From Nitrospiraceae bacterium (GTDB taxonomy: Bacteria; Nitrospirota; Nitrospiria; Nitrospirales; Nitrospiraceae), in the NCBI GenBank assembly GCA_005793285.1, contig SXPO01000056.1, positions 1 through 14,565 on the forward strand: a stretch of 14,565 nucleotides of DNA. Reading direction: 5' to 3'. The translations under genes and the position numbers were made by a program. The notes beneath the pieces were generated by a model. It was not told the origin of the DNA. It did not search any database and saw only the letters and a list, made by a program, of their open reading frames with translations. Positions 1 through 8,225 of the stretch are shown here, one piece after another. How positions within the stretch are numbered: the first letter of the stretch is position 1; every line of letters starts with the position of its first letter.

Positions 1-138
1 AAACGGATTTTCTTGATGGCGCCGATTCATCACCACTTCGAGATGAAGGGATGGGAAGAACCCAAGGTGGTGGTGCGTCTGTGGATCATTGCCATTTTGC
101 TGGCGTTGTTGAGCTTGAGCACGCTCAAGTTGCGGTGA
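1..138 (+). CDS. mraY: Phospho-N-acetylmuramoyl-pentapeptide-transferase, C-terminal fragment
   Basis: Only the last 45 codons are in the window; the gene begins upstream. MraY is an integral membrane enzyme that moves phospho-MurNAc-pentapeptide from UDP onto undecaprenyl phosphate, giving lipid I. The fragment starts with the family's C-terminal motif APIHHHFE (residues 8-15 of the fragment), whose histidines belong to the active-site region, followed by the usual KGWEE. A final hydrophobic helix ([12 protein letters not shown]) and a short basic tail precede the TGA at 136-138. Its place directly before murD is the classic dcw order. Identification is secure from the HHH motif and context, although most of the protein is unseen. 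Confidence 0.95.
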   Translation, partial: KRIFLMAPIHHHFEMKGWEEPKVVVRLWIIAILLALLSLSTLKLR

Positions 139-142
139 TGGG

Positions 143-1552
143 ATGGTGAGCGAAGACATTATGGATGTGGCGGGCAAGAAGGTCACGGTGGTGGGACTTG
201 CCAGAAGCGGAGTGGCTGCCGCTCGCTTGTTGCAAGAAGCCGGGGCGGTCGTCACTGTAGCGGATCAAAAAGATAGGGCAGCATTGGGCCATGTCTGCGA
301 ACAGCTGGATCAGCCGGCTGTCGCTATGAGGCTGGGAACCACGTATGAATCGGCGATCGAGACCGCCGATCTCGTGGTCATCAGTCCGGGAGTTCCCTAT
401 CGTCTGGAAGCGCTGAACCGCGCGCGTCATCGGGGAGTGAAGGTCATCAGCGAGCTTGAGCTGGCTTCCCGATTTCTCTCTGCTCCGATTCTGGCCGTCA
501 CCGGCACCAACGGGAAGAGCACGACGGTGACATTGATCGGGGAAATGCTGCAGCAGAGCGGAAAACGGGTGTTTGTGGGGGGGAATTTGGGCACAGCGCT
601 CAGTGAGGGGGCCGGTCAGGCGCTACAGGCGTCCAAGTTGGGCCAGCCCGGTCCGTTCGACGCCTTGGTGGTAGAAGTCTCCAGTTTTCAACTTGAAACG
701 GTAGAGCGGTTTCATCCGTGGATTGCCGGGATACTCAATGTCACGGTCGATCATCAGGATCGGTATGGCTCGATTGAGGAATATGTCGCGGCCAAACACC
801 GGATCTTCGAAAATCAGCTCCCATCTGATTACGCTCTCTTCAATCTGGATGATGTGCGGGTGGCGGCACTCAGGAAGAACGTGAAAGCCTGCAGGTTGGG
901 CTTCACCAGGGCCCAGGCATTGCCGCCGGATGTGGCGGGAGGGACGTATCTCGAGGGTGGACGGATCATGACCACCGTCACCGGCCGGCTCCAGGAAGTC
1001 TGTCGGCGCAGCGAGATTAAAATTATGGGAGATCACAACGTTGAGAACGCGATGGCGGCGGCGACCTATGCGTTGTTATGCGGTTGCTCGCTCAATGTCG
1101 TGCGCCGGGTGCTCGCGGAGTTTCCTGGGTTAGAGCATGCGTTGGAAATCGTGCGGGATCGGCGCGGCGTGCGATTCGTCAACGATTCGAAGGGGACCAA
1201 TGTGGATGCGACGCTCAAGGCGTTGGAGAGTATTGAGCAACCGATTTGGCTCATCGCCGGCGGGCGGGACAAGGGCGGAGATTTTTCCCGGCTGGCCCCT
1301 CTCATTCGTCGGCGAGTGAAACGGCTGCTGTTGATCGGCGAGGCTGCGCCGCTGATTGCGGATGCGGTGCACGGATATGACACGATTGATCGAGCCGGGA
1401 CGTTACGTGAGGCGATTGAACGCGCTGCGGCAGGTGCAACGGCCGGCGAAGTAGTGCTGATGTCGCCGGCCTGCGCGAGCTTTGACATGTTTGCCGATTA
1501 CCAGGACCGGGGCCGCCAGTTTAAAGCCTTGGTGCAATCCTTACCGGCATGA
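143..1552 (+). CDS. murD: UDP-N-acetylmuramoylalanine--D-glutamate ligase
   Basis: A cytoplasmic Mur ligase that adds D-glutamate to UDP-MurNAc-L-Ala using ATP. The 469 residues are slightly longer than the E. coli protein. An N-terminal Rossmann-like domain ([10 protein letters not shown], about residues 14-23) is followed by the ATP-binding loop GTNGKSTT at 121-128. Next come the MurD motif VSSFQLE and the Mur ligase motif [12 protein letters not shown] in the central domain. [10 protein letters not shown] marks the move to the C-terminal domain, which contains NDSKGTN (usually NDSKATN in MurD) and the GGRDKGGDF loop. The ATG at 143 lies 4 bases after the mraY stop. An ATG at 161 (MDVAGKK) is an equally reasonable start, and neither has a clear Shine-Dalgarno sequence. 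It is probably translated in coupling with mraY. Confidence 0.97.
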   Translation: MVSEDIMDVAGKKVTVVGLARSGVAAARLLQEAGAVVTVADQKDRAALGHVCEQLDQPAVAMRLGTTYESAIETADLVVISPGVPYRLEALNRARHRGVKVISELELASRFLSAPILAVTGTNGKSTTVTLIGEMLQQSGKRVFVGGNLGTALSEGAGQALQASKLGQPGPFDALVVEVSSFQLETVERFHPWIAGILNVTVDHQDRYGSIEEYVAAKHRIFENQLPSDYALFNLDDVRVAALRKNVKACRLGFTRAQALPPDVAGGTYLEGGRIMTTVTGRLQEVCRRSEIKIMGDHNVENAMAAATYALLCGCSLNVVRRVLAEFPGLEHALEIVRDRRGVRFVNDSKGTNVDATLKALESIEQPIWLIAGGRDKGGDFSRLAPLIRRRVKRLLLIGEAAPLIADAVHGYDTIDRAGTLREAIERAAAGATAGEVVLMSPACASFDMFADYQDRGRQFKALVQSLPA

Positions 1553-1586
1553 GGCCGGCTAGCCAGAGGAGATGTGACACTGAACG

Positions 1587-2786
1587 ATGTCTCAGAGATC
1601 CGCAGGGACGCTGACGCTGCCCTGGACCACAGCCGGTCCGCGCGCGACAAAACGGGTCGCGATGGATCATTCATTGCTGATCATCACGATCGTTCTCGCG
1701 CTCGTCGGGTTAGTGATGGTCTTCAGCGCGAGCGCGGTTGTGGCGGGCAATCGATTCCACGACCAGGGCTATTTCCTCAAGCGGCAGCTTGCCTGGCTGG
1801 CGTTCGGTTTCTTGCTGCTGTATCTGGCCTCCCACATCGACTATGTCTGGTGGAAACGGTTGTCGATTCCTCTTCTCGGCCTGACAGTGGTCCTGCTGGT
1901 TATGGTGTTGATACCGTCGTTGGGGGTGTCGGCAAAGGGTGCCAGGCGGTGGCTGCGCCTAGGGCCGATTTCGGTGCAACCGGCGGAGATCGTAAAACTG
2001 GTCGCCGTCATGTATCTCGCGGCGTATCTGGCAAAGAAGGAAGACCTCCTCACAGGTTTCTTGAGCGGCCTGGCGCCGGCGCTGCTCGTCATCGGGGTGC
2101 TCAGTGGGTTGGTGCTTTTGGAGCCAGATTTGGGCACAGTCGTGGTGATGGGATCGGTTGCGATCGGACTCTTGTTTCTGGGCGGCGCGCGGCTTTCCCA
2201 CCTGCTCGCGCTGGGGTTGTGTGCGGTGCCGGCTGTGTTGGTGCTCGTCCTCAGCTCAAGTTATCGGCACCAGCGGCTGATGACGTTTTTGGATCCGTGG
2301 AAAGATGCGTCGGGTGCGGGCTTTCAGATTACGCAATCGTTTTTGGCTTTCGGCAGCGGCGGTCTGTTTGGGGTCGGGTTGGGCGAAGGCAAACAAAAAC
2401 TTTTTTTCCTGCCGGAGGCGCATACCGATTTTGTGTTGGCGCTGGTGGGGGAAGAGCTTGGATTGGTCGGGACGGGGGTCATCATTCTGCTCTTCGCCCT
2501 CTTCGTAATCAGGGGTTTTCAGGTCGCCGCGAGGGCGAGGATGCCGTTCGGCCGGTATCTCGGTATGGGGATCACGCTGCTCATCGGCGTTCAGGCGCTG
2601 ATCAATGCCTGTGTCGTAACGGGGTTGGTGCCGACCAAAGGCTTGACCTTACCGTTTGTGAGCTATGGCGGCTCCTCGTTAGTGACCTGCATGTTTGGGG
2701 TAGGGATTTTGTTGAATATCTCTCGGGATCGGCAAACGGGACGAGAAGACTCGGGGCGCCGGGGCGGAGGGGCGAGTCGGCGATGA
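1587..2786 (+). CDS. ftsW: Septal peptidoglycan glycosyltransferase FtsW (SEDS family)
   Basis: A polytopic inner membrane SEDS protein that polymerises lipid II into glycan strands at the division septum, normally with a class B penicillin-binding protein (FtsI). The 399 residues have a basic cytoplasmic N-terminus of about 25 residues and then many hydrophobic segments. SEDS signatures are intact: GARRW from about residue 118 followed by QPAEIVKL, EPDLG in the middle, LPEAHTDF at 275-282 with D281 matching the catalytic aspartate of the family, GEELGLVG, and PTKGLTLPFVSYGGSS near the end. The AGAGGAG at 1565-1571 lies rather far (15 bases) from the ATG at 1587. An internal ATG at 1662 (MDHSLL) would remove the basic leader and is the main alternative. 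The stop overlaps the murG start by 4 bases. Confidence 0.96.
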   Translation: MSQRSAGTLTLPWTTAGPRATKRVAMDHSLLIITIVLALVGLVMVFSASAVVAGNRFHDQGYFLKRQLAWLAFGFLLLYLASHIDYVWWKRLSIPLLGLTVVLLVMVLIPSLGVSAKGARRWLRLGPISVQPAEIVKLVAVMYLAAYLAKKEDLLTGFLSGLAPALLVIGVLSGLVLLEPDLGTVVVMGSVAIGLLFLGGARLSHLLALGLCAVPAVLVLVLSSSYRHQRLMTFLDPWKDASGAGFQITQSFLAFGSGGLFGVGLGEGKQKLFFLPEAHTDFVLALVGEELGLVGTGVIILLFALFVIRGFQVAARARMPFGRYLGMGITLLIGVQALINACVVTGLVPTKGLTLPFVSYGGSSLVTCMFGVGILLNISRDRQTGREDSGRRGGGASRR

Positions 2787-3907
2787 CGGTCGTGATTGCT
2801 GCAGGAGGAACCGGTGGACATCTCTATCCGGCCGTAGCGCTGGCCCGAGAATTCTTGAGCCGTGATCCGTCGACGAAGATTCTTTTTATCGGGACCAGGC
2901 GAGGGATCGAATCGAAGGTGCTTGCGCATGAAGGGTTTGAGCTGGAGTTCATCACCGCCAAGCCTGTCATGGGGAAAGGGGTACTTGCTGTGATGCAGGG
3001 TCTGCTTTCCCTACCGGCGGGACTCTGGCAGTCGTTGGGGATTCTCCGGCAACGCCGGGCGGATGTGGTGATCGGTGTGGGAGGCTATACAAGTCCGACG
3101 ATGCTTGCAGCAGCGGCGATGCGGGGAACGGCACGTGTGATTGTGGAGCCGAATGCCTATCCTGGCATGGCCAATAAGGCGGTAGCTCCGTTTGCGCAAC
3201 GGATTTTTCTGGCATTCGAATCGGCAGCGGCGGCGTTCGATCGGCAAAAAGTACGGGTGGTCGGGACGCCAATCCGGCGGGAGTTTTTGGCGCAGGTTGA
3301 GGAGGTTAAGTCGCCGCCGGTTGCCGCGCGCCGGCATCTTCTCCTGTTCGGCGGAAGCCAAGGGGCCAAGGCGATCAATAGCGCGATGCTGGACGGAGTG
3401 GTCTCGCTCATGGAACGCCTTCCCGGCTTGGCGATCACGCATCAGACAGGCGAGGCGGATTGTCAGCGAGTGCGTGAGGCCTATGGAAGGGCAGGCGTAC
3501 AGGCGGAGGTCGTCTCCTTTCTCTACGACATGCCGAATGTTCTGCGGACGGCCGATCTCGTTGTGGCGCGAGGAGGGGCGATGACGATTGCAGAGCTGAC
3601 GGCTTGCGGGAAGCCGGCCATTCTGATTCCCCTGCCGACGGCGATTTATGATCATCAGATGAAAAATGCGCGGGCGATGGAAGCAGCCGGCGGGGCCATG
3701 GTTTTGCCACAAACGGATCTGACCGGCGCGACACTGAGTGAGTCAGTCAGCGCCATTTTGCTGAATCCGCAGCGGCTCCAGGCAATGAGTGCCAAGAGTC
3801 GTGCGATGAGGCGTAGTGATGCCGGTGAGATGATCGTCCGTGAATGTTATGCGCTCATAGGGGTGACACATGACATCGACAGGTCTGTTGGAGCAGCAGG
3901 AGTCTAA
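2783..3907 (+). CDS. murG: UDP-GlcNAc:lipid I N-acetylglucosaminyltransferase MurG
   Basis: A peripheral, cytoplasm-facing GT28 glycosyltransferase that adds GlcNAc to lipid I to give lipid II, the substrate of FtsW. The 374 residues compare with about 355 in E. coli. The N-terminal glycine loop GGTGGH is at residues 8-13, followed by YPAVALA. GVGGYTSPTML and EPNAYPGMANK are typical lipid-facing segments. The second Rossmann domain has GGSQGA at 190-195 and ARGGAMTIAEL at 262-272, where E271 matches the residue that holds the UDP-GlcNAc ribose. ILIPLP and DHQMKNA (290-296) follow. The ATG at 2783 overlaps the ftsW stop as ATGA, and the protein begins directly at the conserved MTVVIAAGGTGG. 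The reading frame stays open for 403 codons upstream inside ftsW, but that part is a shadow. Confidence 0.97.
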   Translation: MTVVIAAGGTGGHLYPAVALAREFLSRDPSTKILFIGTRRGIESKVLAHEGFELEFITAKPVMGKGVLAVMQGLLSLPAGLWQSLGILRQRRADVVIGVGGYTSPTMLAAAAMRGTARVIVEPNAYPGMANKAVAPFAQRIFLAFESAAAAFDRQKVRVVGTPIRREFLAQVEEVKSPPVAARRHLLLFGGSQGAKAINSAMLDGVVSLMERLPGLAITHQTGEADCQRVREAYGRAGVQAEVVSFLYDMPNVLRTADLVVARGGAMTIAELTACGKPAILIPLPTAIYDHQMKNARAMEAAGGAMVLPQTDLTGATLSESVSAILLNPQRLQAMSAKSRAMRRSDAGEMIVRECYALIGVTHDIDRSVGAAGV

Positions 3908-3968
3908 TGCGACAGATGTACGGGATCATAGGCTGCGTGGATCAGCCCGATCACAAGGGGTAAGGCAT

Positions 3969-5363
3969 ATGGCGATGTTTCGTAAGACCCAGCAGATTCA
4001 TCTTGTCGGGATCGGCGGCGCAGGCATGAGCGGCATCGCCGAGGTTCTGCTGACGATGGGATACAAAGTGACGGGGTCGGATTTACAGACATCTGAAACC
4101 ACGAGGCGGTTGGAAGAGCTCGGCGGGAAAATCTTTATCGGCCATCAGGAGTCGAATGTAGGTGAGGCTCAGGTCGTGGTGATTTCTTCTGCTGTGGCGG
4201 CAGGAAATCCGGAAGTCGTGGCGGCAAAGGCTCGGCAGATCCCGGTGATCCCTCGCGCTGAAATGCTGGCGGAACTCATGCGTTTGAAATTCGGCGTCGC
4301 CATTGCGGGGGCGCATGGGAAAACCACGACCACGTCGATGGTGGCGAACGTGTTGGCGCAGGGCGGACTCGACCCCACGATGGTGATTGGCGGGAAAGTC
4401 AATGCGCTGGGCAGCCATGCGCGGTTGGGGCGAGGCGAATTGCTGGTCGCGGAAGCGGACGAGAGCGACGGATCGTTTTTACGCCTTTCGCCGACGATTG
4501 TGGCCGTCACCAACCTTGATCGCGAGCATCTCGATCACTATGGATCAATGGAACGGATCAACGAATGTTTCATCGAGTTCATCAATAAGATTCCGTTTTA
4601 CGGGTTGGCGGTGTTGTGCGCCGATGATGAGCGCCTCCGCGCGCTCTTCCCCCACATCGTCAAGCGCTACCATACGTATGGATTGCATGAACGGGAAGGG
4701 ATCTCGACGGACTTCACGGCGACGGAGATCAGTCTTAAACAATGGGGCGGGGAGTTTCGCGCGCATTTTCGAGGAAAGAATCTCGGCCCGTTCCGGCTGG
4801 CCGTACCGGGCATCCACAATGTCTCGAATGCGTTGGCGGCAATTGCGATCGGTGTTGAATTGGAAATTCCCGTCGATCTCATCCGCAAGGGTCTTGCGGC
4901 CTTCACCGGTGTCGAGCGCCGGTTCCATCTGTGCGGCGAAACCGGCGGCATCATGGTCGTCGACGACTATGGCCACCACCCCACGGAGGTGCGGGCGACT
5001 CTGGCCGCGGCGAAACAGGGCTGGGATCGGCGGCTCGTCGTGCTCTTCCAGCCGCACCGCTACACCCGCACGCGGGATTGCGTCGAAGATTTTGCGCATG
5101 CATTCGATCGTGCCGACCAGTTGTTTATCACGGAAATTTACGCGGCCGGAGAGCAGCCGATCTCGGGTGTGTCAGGTGAGAGACTTGCCGAGACAATCAG
5201 GGCAGCCGGCCATCCGTCGGTTACGTTTATCGAACGGAAGGAATCGATGCCGGATCAGGTATTGCCGCACCTGAAGCAGGGAGATCTGGTGTTGACACTC
5301 GGAGCGGGGGATATCTGGAAAGCCGGCACAGGCATCTTGGCGCGGCTTGAGCCGACAGCCTAG
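3969..5363 (+). CDS. murC: UDP-N-acetylmuramate--L-alanine ligase
   Basis: A cytoplasmic Mur ligase that joins L-alanine to UDP-MurNAc with ATP, the first step of the peptide stem. The 464 residues match the usual length. The N-terminal UDP-binding loop GIGGAGMSGIA begins at residue 14, the ATP loop GAHGKTTTT is at 114-122, and EADESDGSF is at 162-170, followed by VTNLDREHLDHYGS. GIHNVSNALAA and VERRFH open the C-terminal region, and DDYGHHPTE is at 332-340 with FQPHRYTRT after it. The start at 3969 is chosen because homology begins immediately (MAMFRKTQQIHLVGIGG) and AAGGGGTAAGG lies just upstream. An in-frame ATG at 3870, with AGGGGTGA before it, would add 33 unconserved residues and overlap murG by 38 bases. 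Confidence 0.96.
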   Translation: MAMFRKTQQIHLVGIGGAGMSGIAEVLLTMGYKVTGSDLQTSETTRRLEELGGKIFIGHQESNVGEAQVVVISSAVAAGNPEVVAAKARQIPVIPRAEMLAELMRLKFGVAIAGAHGKTTTTSMVANVLAQGGLDPTMVIGGKVNALGSHARLGRGELLVAEADESDGSFLRLSPTIVAVTNLDREHLDHYGSMERINECFIEFINKIPFYGLAVLCADDERLRALFPHIVKRYHTYGLHEREGISTDFTATEISLKQWGGEFRAHFRGKNLGPFRLAVPGIHNVSNALAAIAIGVELEIPVDLIRKGLAAFTGVERRFHLCGETGGIMVVDDYGHHPTEVRATLAAAKQGWDRRLVVLFQPHRYTRTRDCVEDFAHAFDRADQLFITEIYAAGEQPISGVSGERLAETIRAAGHPSVTFIERKESMPDQVLPHLKQGDLVLTLGAGDIWKAGTGILARLEPTA

Positions 5364-5366
5364 TCC

Positions 5367-6311
5367 ATGGTTCGTAGAAAGAAGATACATGTCGCAGCGC
5401 GTCGTGGGACAGACCGGCAGGATCGATTGCGGTCGGCAGTGGCCGGGCTTAGAGGGGTGGCCCGTTTCAACGCGCCGCTCAAAGAGTACACGTCGTTTCA
5501 CATCGGCGGTCCCGCCGATGTGCTTGTGGAGCCGGTCGATACGGAGGACGTCGTTCAACTGGTCATGCAGGCGCATGCGCAGAGAATCCCGATCTTTGTC
5601 CTGGGCGGCACGAATCTCTTGGTTCGAGACAAGGGCATCCGAGGCGTGGTGGTCAGCTTGGCGAAGTTACGCGCAATCAAAGAAGAACCGGGGTCGGTGC
5701 TCTATGCCGAAGGGGGTGTGGGGATGCCGACACTCATCGGCTACGCCATCCGCCGATCGCTGGCGGGATTGGAATGGGCAGCGGGGATTCCCGGTACGGT
5801 GGCGGGGTGTGTGGTCATGAATGCTGGCACCAGGCTTGGAGAGATGAAGGATACGGTGAAAGTGGTTCGTATCGTGACGCCGACAGGCGCCGTACTCGAT
5901 TGTCCTGCGCAGGACATTACCTTCAGCTATCGACGCGCACAGCTTCCAGCCGGGATTGTGGTTGGGGTCTGGCTTCAACTCAAACCTGGTGTGAGGTCTG
6001 AGATTGAGAAGGTTGTGAAAGACTACTTGCGGTATCGCCGCGATACGCAGCCGCTGGCGCTGCCGAGCGCCGGCTGCGTGTTTAAGAATCCGCCGAATGA
6101 TTCGGCGGGCCGGGTGGTAGAAGCAGCAGGACTAAAAGGCGCGCATGTCGGTGATGCGGAAATTTCAGACAAGCATGCCAACTTCATCGTGAACCAAGGT
6201 TGTGCGAGCGCCAAGGACGTGCTGGCGCTTATCAGGAAGGTGCGGGCGCAGGTCGCTCGCAAGACCGGCGTAAAATTGGAATTGGAGCTGAAACTGGTGG
6301 GTCAAGCCTAG
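5367..6311 (+). CDS. murB: UDP-N-acetylenolpyruvoylglucosamine reductase (type II MurB)
   Basis: A cytoplasmic FAD enzyme that reduces UDP-GlcNAc-enolpyruvate with NADPH to UDP-MurNAc, the substrate of MurC. The 314 residues fit the shorter type II form without the extra C-terminal-domain insert of the E. coli enzyme. FAD-binding motifs include TSFHIGGPADV, LGGTNLLV (79-86) and the GIPGTVAGCVVMNAG stretch, followed by FSYRRAQLP. The active-site loop reads PSAGCVFKNP, so C237 stands where E. coli MurB has a catalytic serine. KGAHVGDAEIS and HANFIVNQG follow, then the C-terminal helix (VLALIRKVR). The gene starts 3 bases after the murC stop, so coupling is likely. The first 30 residues are basic and poorly conserved. 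Confidence 0.96.
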   Translation: MVRRKKIHVAARRGTDRQDRLRSAVAGLRGVARFNAPLKEYTSFHIGGPADVLVEPVDTEDVVQLVMQAHAQRIPIFVLGGTNLLVRDKGIRGVVVSLAKLRAIKEEPGSVLYAEGGVGMPTLIGYAIRRSLAGLEWAAGIPGTVAGCVVMNAGTRLGEMKDTVKVVRIVTPTGAVLDCPAQDITFSYRRAQLPAGIVVGVWLQLKPGVRSEIEKVVKDYLRYRRDTQPLALPSAGCVFKNPPNDSAGRVVEAAGLKGAHVGDAEISDKHANFIVNQGCASAKDVLALIRKVRAQVARKTGVKLELELKLVGQA

Positions 6312-6355
6312 CTGAGTGTAGGGGTGAAGGGTGAGAGGTGGTAGGTGAGAAGTCA

Positions 6356-7351
6356 ATGGGACAACAAGTAGAGAAGTTGACGGACAAGCGAATCGGGGTG
6401 TTGATGGGAGGCCGATCTTCTGAGCGGGACGTGTCGCTCCGCACCGGACAGGCCGTGCAGCAGTCGTTGGTCCGTCAGGGATATGACGCCGTGTCGATCG
6501 ATGTGAGCGAGCGGCTGCCGTACGATCTACAGAACCAGAAGGTTGCCATCGCGTTTCTCGCGCTGCATGGGTCGGGCGGCGAGGATGGGACCATCCAGGG
6601 ATTTCTGGAGACGATCGGCATGCCATACACTGGATCAGGTGTGCAGGCGAGCGCGGTCGGTATGCACAAGGTTGTGACCAAGACATTGCTGGCTGCGCAG
6701 GGTATTCCGGTTCCTTCCGGGACGGTCGTTCAGCTGGGCGACAGGCCGTCGTTGGCCCGGATTCTGAAGGAGTCGAAACTGACGTTGCCGGTGGTCGTGA
6801 AGCCGGCCTCACAAGGCTCCACGATCGGGGTCACGATCGTGCGCCGGGCGGCGCAGTGGAAAGACGCCCTGGCTCTCGCGCATCGCTACGATCCAGAGGC
6901 GATGGTCGAAGCCTTTATCCCCGGACATGAAGTCACAGTTGCCGTTCTGGGAATCGCGTCCGGAGATCCGAAAGTTCTGCCAGCCGTCGAGATTGTTGCG
7001 CCTGACGGTTTTTACGATTTCACGGCAAAATACCAAAAAGGCAAAACGCAGTATCTCTGCCCGGCCCCATTGCCGGCCAAGCTTCTCACGCAGATCGGAG
7101 AGCTGGGGCGCCGAACGTTCCAAGCCTTGGGATGCGAAGGCGCCGCGCGTGTGGACTTTCGAATTACGCCGAAGGGCCGCCCGTACGTTCTGGAAATCAA
7201 CACGGTCCCCGGTATGACGGAAACGAGTTTATTGCCGATGGCGGCGGCGCAAGCGGGGATCGACTATGACCAGTTGGTCGAATGGATTTTGCAGTCGGCG
7301 CTCGATCGTGCCGGACGGTCTGTGCAGGCGCCAGAAAGAGAATCGATATGA
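6356..7351 (+). CDS. ddl: D-alanine--D-alanine ligase
   Basis: A cytoplasmic ATP-grasp enzyme that makes the D-Ala-D-Ala dipeptide ending the pentapeptide stem. Length is 331 residues from this start. The substrate loop GGRSSERDVSL begins at residue 18, with E23 matching the D-Ala-binding glutamate. FLALHGSGGEDGT, MPYTGSG and the ATP-grasp segment VVKPASQGSTIGV follow, then the YDFTAKY region seen in D-Ala-specific ligases, and finally RVDFRITPKG and LEINTVPGMTETSL with the metal and second D-Ala ligands. The ATG at 6356 has AGGTGAGA (6343-6350) five bases upstream. An in-frame GTG at 6338 is also possible and has its own GGGTGAGAG. The stop overlaps the ftsQ start by 4 bases. Confidence 0.96.
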   Translation: MGQQVEKLTDKRIGVLMGGRSSERDVSLRTGQAVQQSLVRQGYDAVSIDVSERLPYDLQNQKVAIAFLALHGSGGEDGTIQGFLETIGMPYTGSGVQASAVGMHKVVTKTLLAAQGIPVPSGTVVQLGDRPSLARILKESKLTLPVVVKPASQGSTIGVTIVRRAAQWKDALALAHRYDPEAMVEAFIPGHEVTVAVLGIASGDPKVLPAVEIVAPDGFYDFTAKYQKGKTQYLCPAPLPAKLLTQIGELGRRTFQALGCEGAARVDFRITPKGRPYVLEINTVPGMTETSLLPMAAAQAGIDYDQLVEWILQSALDRAGRSVQAPERESI

Positions 7352-8220
7352 AGGGTTTGTTTGGGAAGGGTAAGCCGGCTTCTCCGGCCGGGCCAAGACA
7401 GAATCAGTGGAAGGGCCCGCGCATGGGGGAAGGAATGAGCCGGCAGGCAGAAGCCAAGCGGGCCAGGACCATCGCCAAACGGATCGCCCTCATGCGGTGG
7501 AGTGGGGTGATCCTCGGTGTGGCTTTGATCGGGTGGGCCATTGTCATGGGTATGCAACAGTCCGGGCCGTTCTTTCGGCAGTTGCTCGAAATCACGCAGG
7601 TGACCGTGGACGGCGTACGCCATCTCGATCAGCAGGAAGTGATCGAACTCGTCGATCTGAAGCCCGGTACTCCGCTGCACCACATTGTGACATCGGCGAT
7701 CAAGGAACGGGTGGAGTCTCATCCATGGATCAAGGCAGCGACGGTAGAGCGTGTTCTGTTTCATGAATTGCGCATATCCGTAAGAGAGCGAACGCCCGCT
7801 GCGGTCATTCAGGCTGGTTCGGAGAACGTGCTCAGCGATGCCGAAGGCCATGTGTTGGGCTACCTCCCTCAGACGGAGGATGTGTCATTGCCGATGGTGA
7901 CGGGTGTCGATCTCAAGAAGCTCTGGCGAGGCGATGAGGAGGTGCGGCAGTCGGTCGTGTCCGGCATCGAGCTGACGAAACTCATGGGACAGGTCTATGG
8001 GGGGCGTTTGCAAGTGAATGCGGCGAATCCCGCCGACCTGGTGGCGTCCGTTCGAGGCGTTCAGTTTCACTTCGGCGAGGGAGCCATCGGCGATCAGTGG
8101 GAGCGGTTTCAGCAAATTAAGCCGGCGGTGAAGACGCTGAGTCTCGATGAGTATGGCGACGGAGCCCACGATGTGGATCTCCGGTACGAGAATCGGATCG
8201 TCGTACGGGAAAAGGGGTGA
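7348..8220 (+). CDS. ftsQ: Cell division protein FtsQ
   Basis: A bitopic inner membrane divisome protein that, in characterised bacteria, links the early and late division proteins through FtsB and FtsL. The 290 residues show a basic cytoplasmic tail (1-50), one membrane helix at about 51-69 (WSGVILGVALIGWAIVMG), and a periplasmic POTRA domain from about 82 (ITQVTVDGVRHLDQQEVIEL). The FtsQ beta domain follows, including HPWIKAATVERVLFHELRISVRE split across the POTRA end and a conserved ERTPAAVI. The chosen ATG at 7348 forms ATGA with the ddl stop. The frame is open further upstream, but that part lies inside ddl. Position between ddl and ftsA is the standard dcw order and supports the call where sequence conservation is low. 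Confidence 0.93.
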   Translation: MKGLFGKGKPASPAGPRQNQWKGPRMGEGMSRQAEAKRARTIAKRIALMRWSGVILGVALIGWAIVMGMQQSGPFFRQLLEITQVTVDGVRHLDQQEVIELVDLKPGTPLHHIVTSAIKERVESHPWIKAATVERVLFHELRISVRERTPAAVIQAGSENVLSDAEGHVLGYLPQTEDVSLPMVTGVDLKKLWRGDEEVRQSVVSGIELTKLMGQVYGGRLQVNAANPADLVASVRGVQFHFGEGAIGDQWERFQQIKPAVKTLSLDEYGDGAHDVDLRYENRIVVREKG

Positions 8221-8225
8221 TCACC

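Noticed and set aside
2388..2409. AAACAAAAAC followed by seven T's, resembling a terminator or slippage site inside ftsW
   Set aside because: There is no GC-rich stem before the T-run, and the frame encodes the conserved segment leading into LPEAHTDF, so it is ordinary coding sequence.
3011..3712. Long minus-strand open frame (233 codons) opposite murG
   Set aside because: It lies wholly within murG on the other strand, translates to a His/Arg/Pro-rich sequence without motifs, and is typical of shadow frames in GC-rich coding DNA.
4387..5274. Plus-strand open frame of 295 codons inside murC
   Set aside because: It is Arg- and Ser-rich, has no recognisable domain, and overlaps conserved murC motifs in the correct frame throughout.
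6165..6812. Minus-strand open frame spanning the murB-ddl junction
   Set aside because: It crosses two well-supported genes, is rich in Pro, Ser and Arg, and part of it is the reverse reading of the purine-rich spacer.
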